Assembly (NCBI RefSeq): GCF_914484835.1
Contig: NZ_CAJZAR010000028.1
Span: 225,197 to 289,196, forward strand
DNA from: Paraburkholderia tropica
GTDB lineage: Bacteria; Pseudomonadota; Gammaproteobacteria; Burkholderiales; Burkholderiaceae
Length of the DNA stretch: 64,000 nt
Reading direction: 5' to 3'
The stretch's first letter is position 1. The number at the start of each line of letters is the position of its first letter. Positions 63,502 through 64,000 of the stretch are shown here, one piece after another. The position numbers were made by a program, and so were the translations under genes. The notes under the pieces are model-generated. The model did no database searches. It saw only the letters and a program-made list of their open reading frames with translations, and was not told the origin of the DNA.

Positions 63502-64000
63502 TCATTCGCTCCGAATGGCCCAGAACTGGAGTTCCAGTTCCGGGAAATCGCCAGCGATGTGGAAGCCAAAGCCGGCTGTGTCGTGCATCAGCCTCCATGC
63601 GGGATGGCTGCGATCGAGCTGGAAGTAGGTGAAGCCGGCGTGATAAGGCAAGTGTCGAGGCGCGACCGGCATGGGACTGAGCGGTATGCCCGGCAGTTGC
63701 AGGCTGACGAGTTCGCCCAGCTTTTCGATCGACGTGACCTTGGCCTGCTGCACGAACTGTTGGCGCAGCACCTCCAGCGGCATGCGCGCGCGCACGGCGA
63801 GGATGAAATCCGCACTGGCGAGCAGGCTGCGGTCCTGTACCGTTGCGGTGAGGACGCCATACTGCTGCCGGACGATCGGCAGCGATACCGCGCGAGGTTG
63901 TAGTACGGTGCTCAGCGAGCGGCGCAGCGTTTCTTCCAGCAGACGAAACGACATACGCAGATTGTCGTGCTGATAGGCGGGTGTTGAGGTGCGTGCAAAA
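63502..64000 (-). CDS. tssK: Type VI secretion baseplate protein TssK, C-terminal part (cut by window end)
   Basis: The last 165 or so codons of TssK, reading in from the right edge and still open there (the reading frame continues upstream of the internal ATG at 63954). The segment ARTSTPAYQHDNLRMSF leads into FRLLEETLRRSLSTVLQPRAVSLPIVRQQYGVLTATV, then PLEVLRQQFVQQAKVTSIEKL, which are TssK features. TssK joins the baseplate to TssL at the membrane. Its stop is 1 base from the tssL start. Confidence 0.9.
   Translation of the reverse strand, partial: FARTSTPAYQHDNLRMSFRLLEETLRRSLSTVLQPRAVSLPIVRQQYGVLTATVQDRSLLASADFILAVRARMPLEVLRQQFVQQAKVTSIEKLGELVSLQLPGIPLSPMPVAPRHLPYHAGFTYFQLDRSHPAWRLMHDTAGFGFHIAGDFPELELQFWAIRSE

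Overview
The window is a GC-rich, densely packed stretch of a Burkholderiaceae chromosome, most like Paraburkholderia or Caballeronia. This is judged from gene content and protein style (ACS-family MFS carriers, HAE1 RND pumps, DUF3649/PepSY/DUF3325 cluster, T6SS genes, many LysR/GntR/TetR/AraC regulators) and not from any marker gene. No rRNA, tRNA, CRISPR array or intact insertion sequence was recognised. Most long ORFs on the strand opposite each gene are GC-rich shadows and were left out.

Layout, left to right. 0.2-4.0 kb: a tiny glycine-rich lipoprotein, then a four-gene osmoprotectant (glycine betaine/choline type) ABC operon on the minus strand. 4.7-16.4 kb: a catabolic block. An FCD-type GntR regulator sits between a DAO-family oxidoreductase and a plus-strand run of serine-glyoxylate type aminotransferase, an FAD/Fe-S D-2-hydroxyacid dehydrogenase fusion, an MFS carrier, an enoyl-CoA hydratase-like protein and a CaiB/BaiF CoA-transferase, followed by a second MFS carrier. 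16.7-19.6 kb: a two-domain carboxymuconolactone decarboxylase-like protein divergent from an aldo/keto reductase, plus a LysR regulator. 19.7-27.8 kb: a tripartite RND efflux pump divergent from its likely two-component regulators. 27.8-38.6 kb: DbpA helicase, FrnE-like oxidoreductase, CGNR zinc-finger regulator, alpha/beta hydrolase, a TetR-acuI pair, a secreted NHL-repeat protein, a LysR regulator and a small NAD(P)-binding reductase.

38.7-41.2 kb: a four-gene membrane cluster (small protein, DUF3649, PepSY, DUF3325) of the kind that accompanies siderophore uptake, but without a TonB-dependent receptor here. 41.3-46.4 kb: two tandem 2-oxoglutarate oxygenase paralogues (one with a damaged metal site), a solitary PstS, an orphan response regulator lacking its phosphoacceptor aspartate, and three small genes. 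46.6-53.6 kb: an aliphatic-sulfonate-type ABC uptake cluster with two binding proteins, an acyl-CoA dehydrogenase-like flavoprotein, an AhpD-like protein and an AraC regulator.

53.6-64.0 kb is the most distinctive part: type VI secretion. A lower-GC minus-strand island carries vgrG, a Tle3-type lipase effector, a Tla3/DUF2875 adaptor, a lipoprotein (candidate immunity protein) and a PAAR protein, echoing the Pseudomonas aeruginosa vgrG2b-tli3-tle3-tla3 locus. It lies next to hcp, which has a near-consensus sigma-54 promoter with possible upstream activator sites, and to tssL and tssK (cut by the window end). The C-terminal extension of VgrG and the lipoprotein share a short module with the same motif pattern, which suggests either cargo recruitment or recognition.
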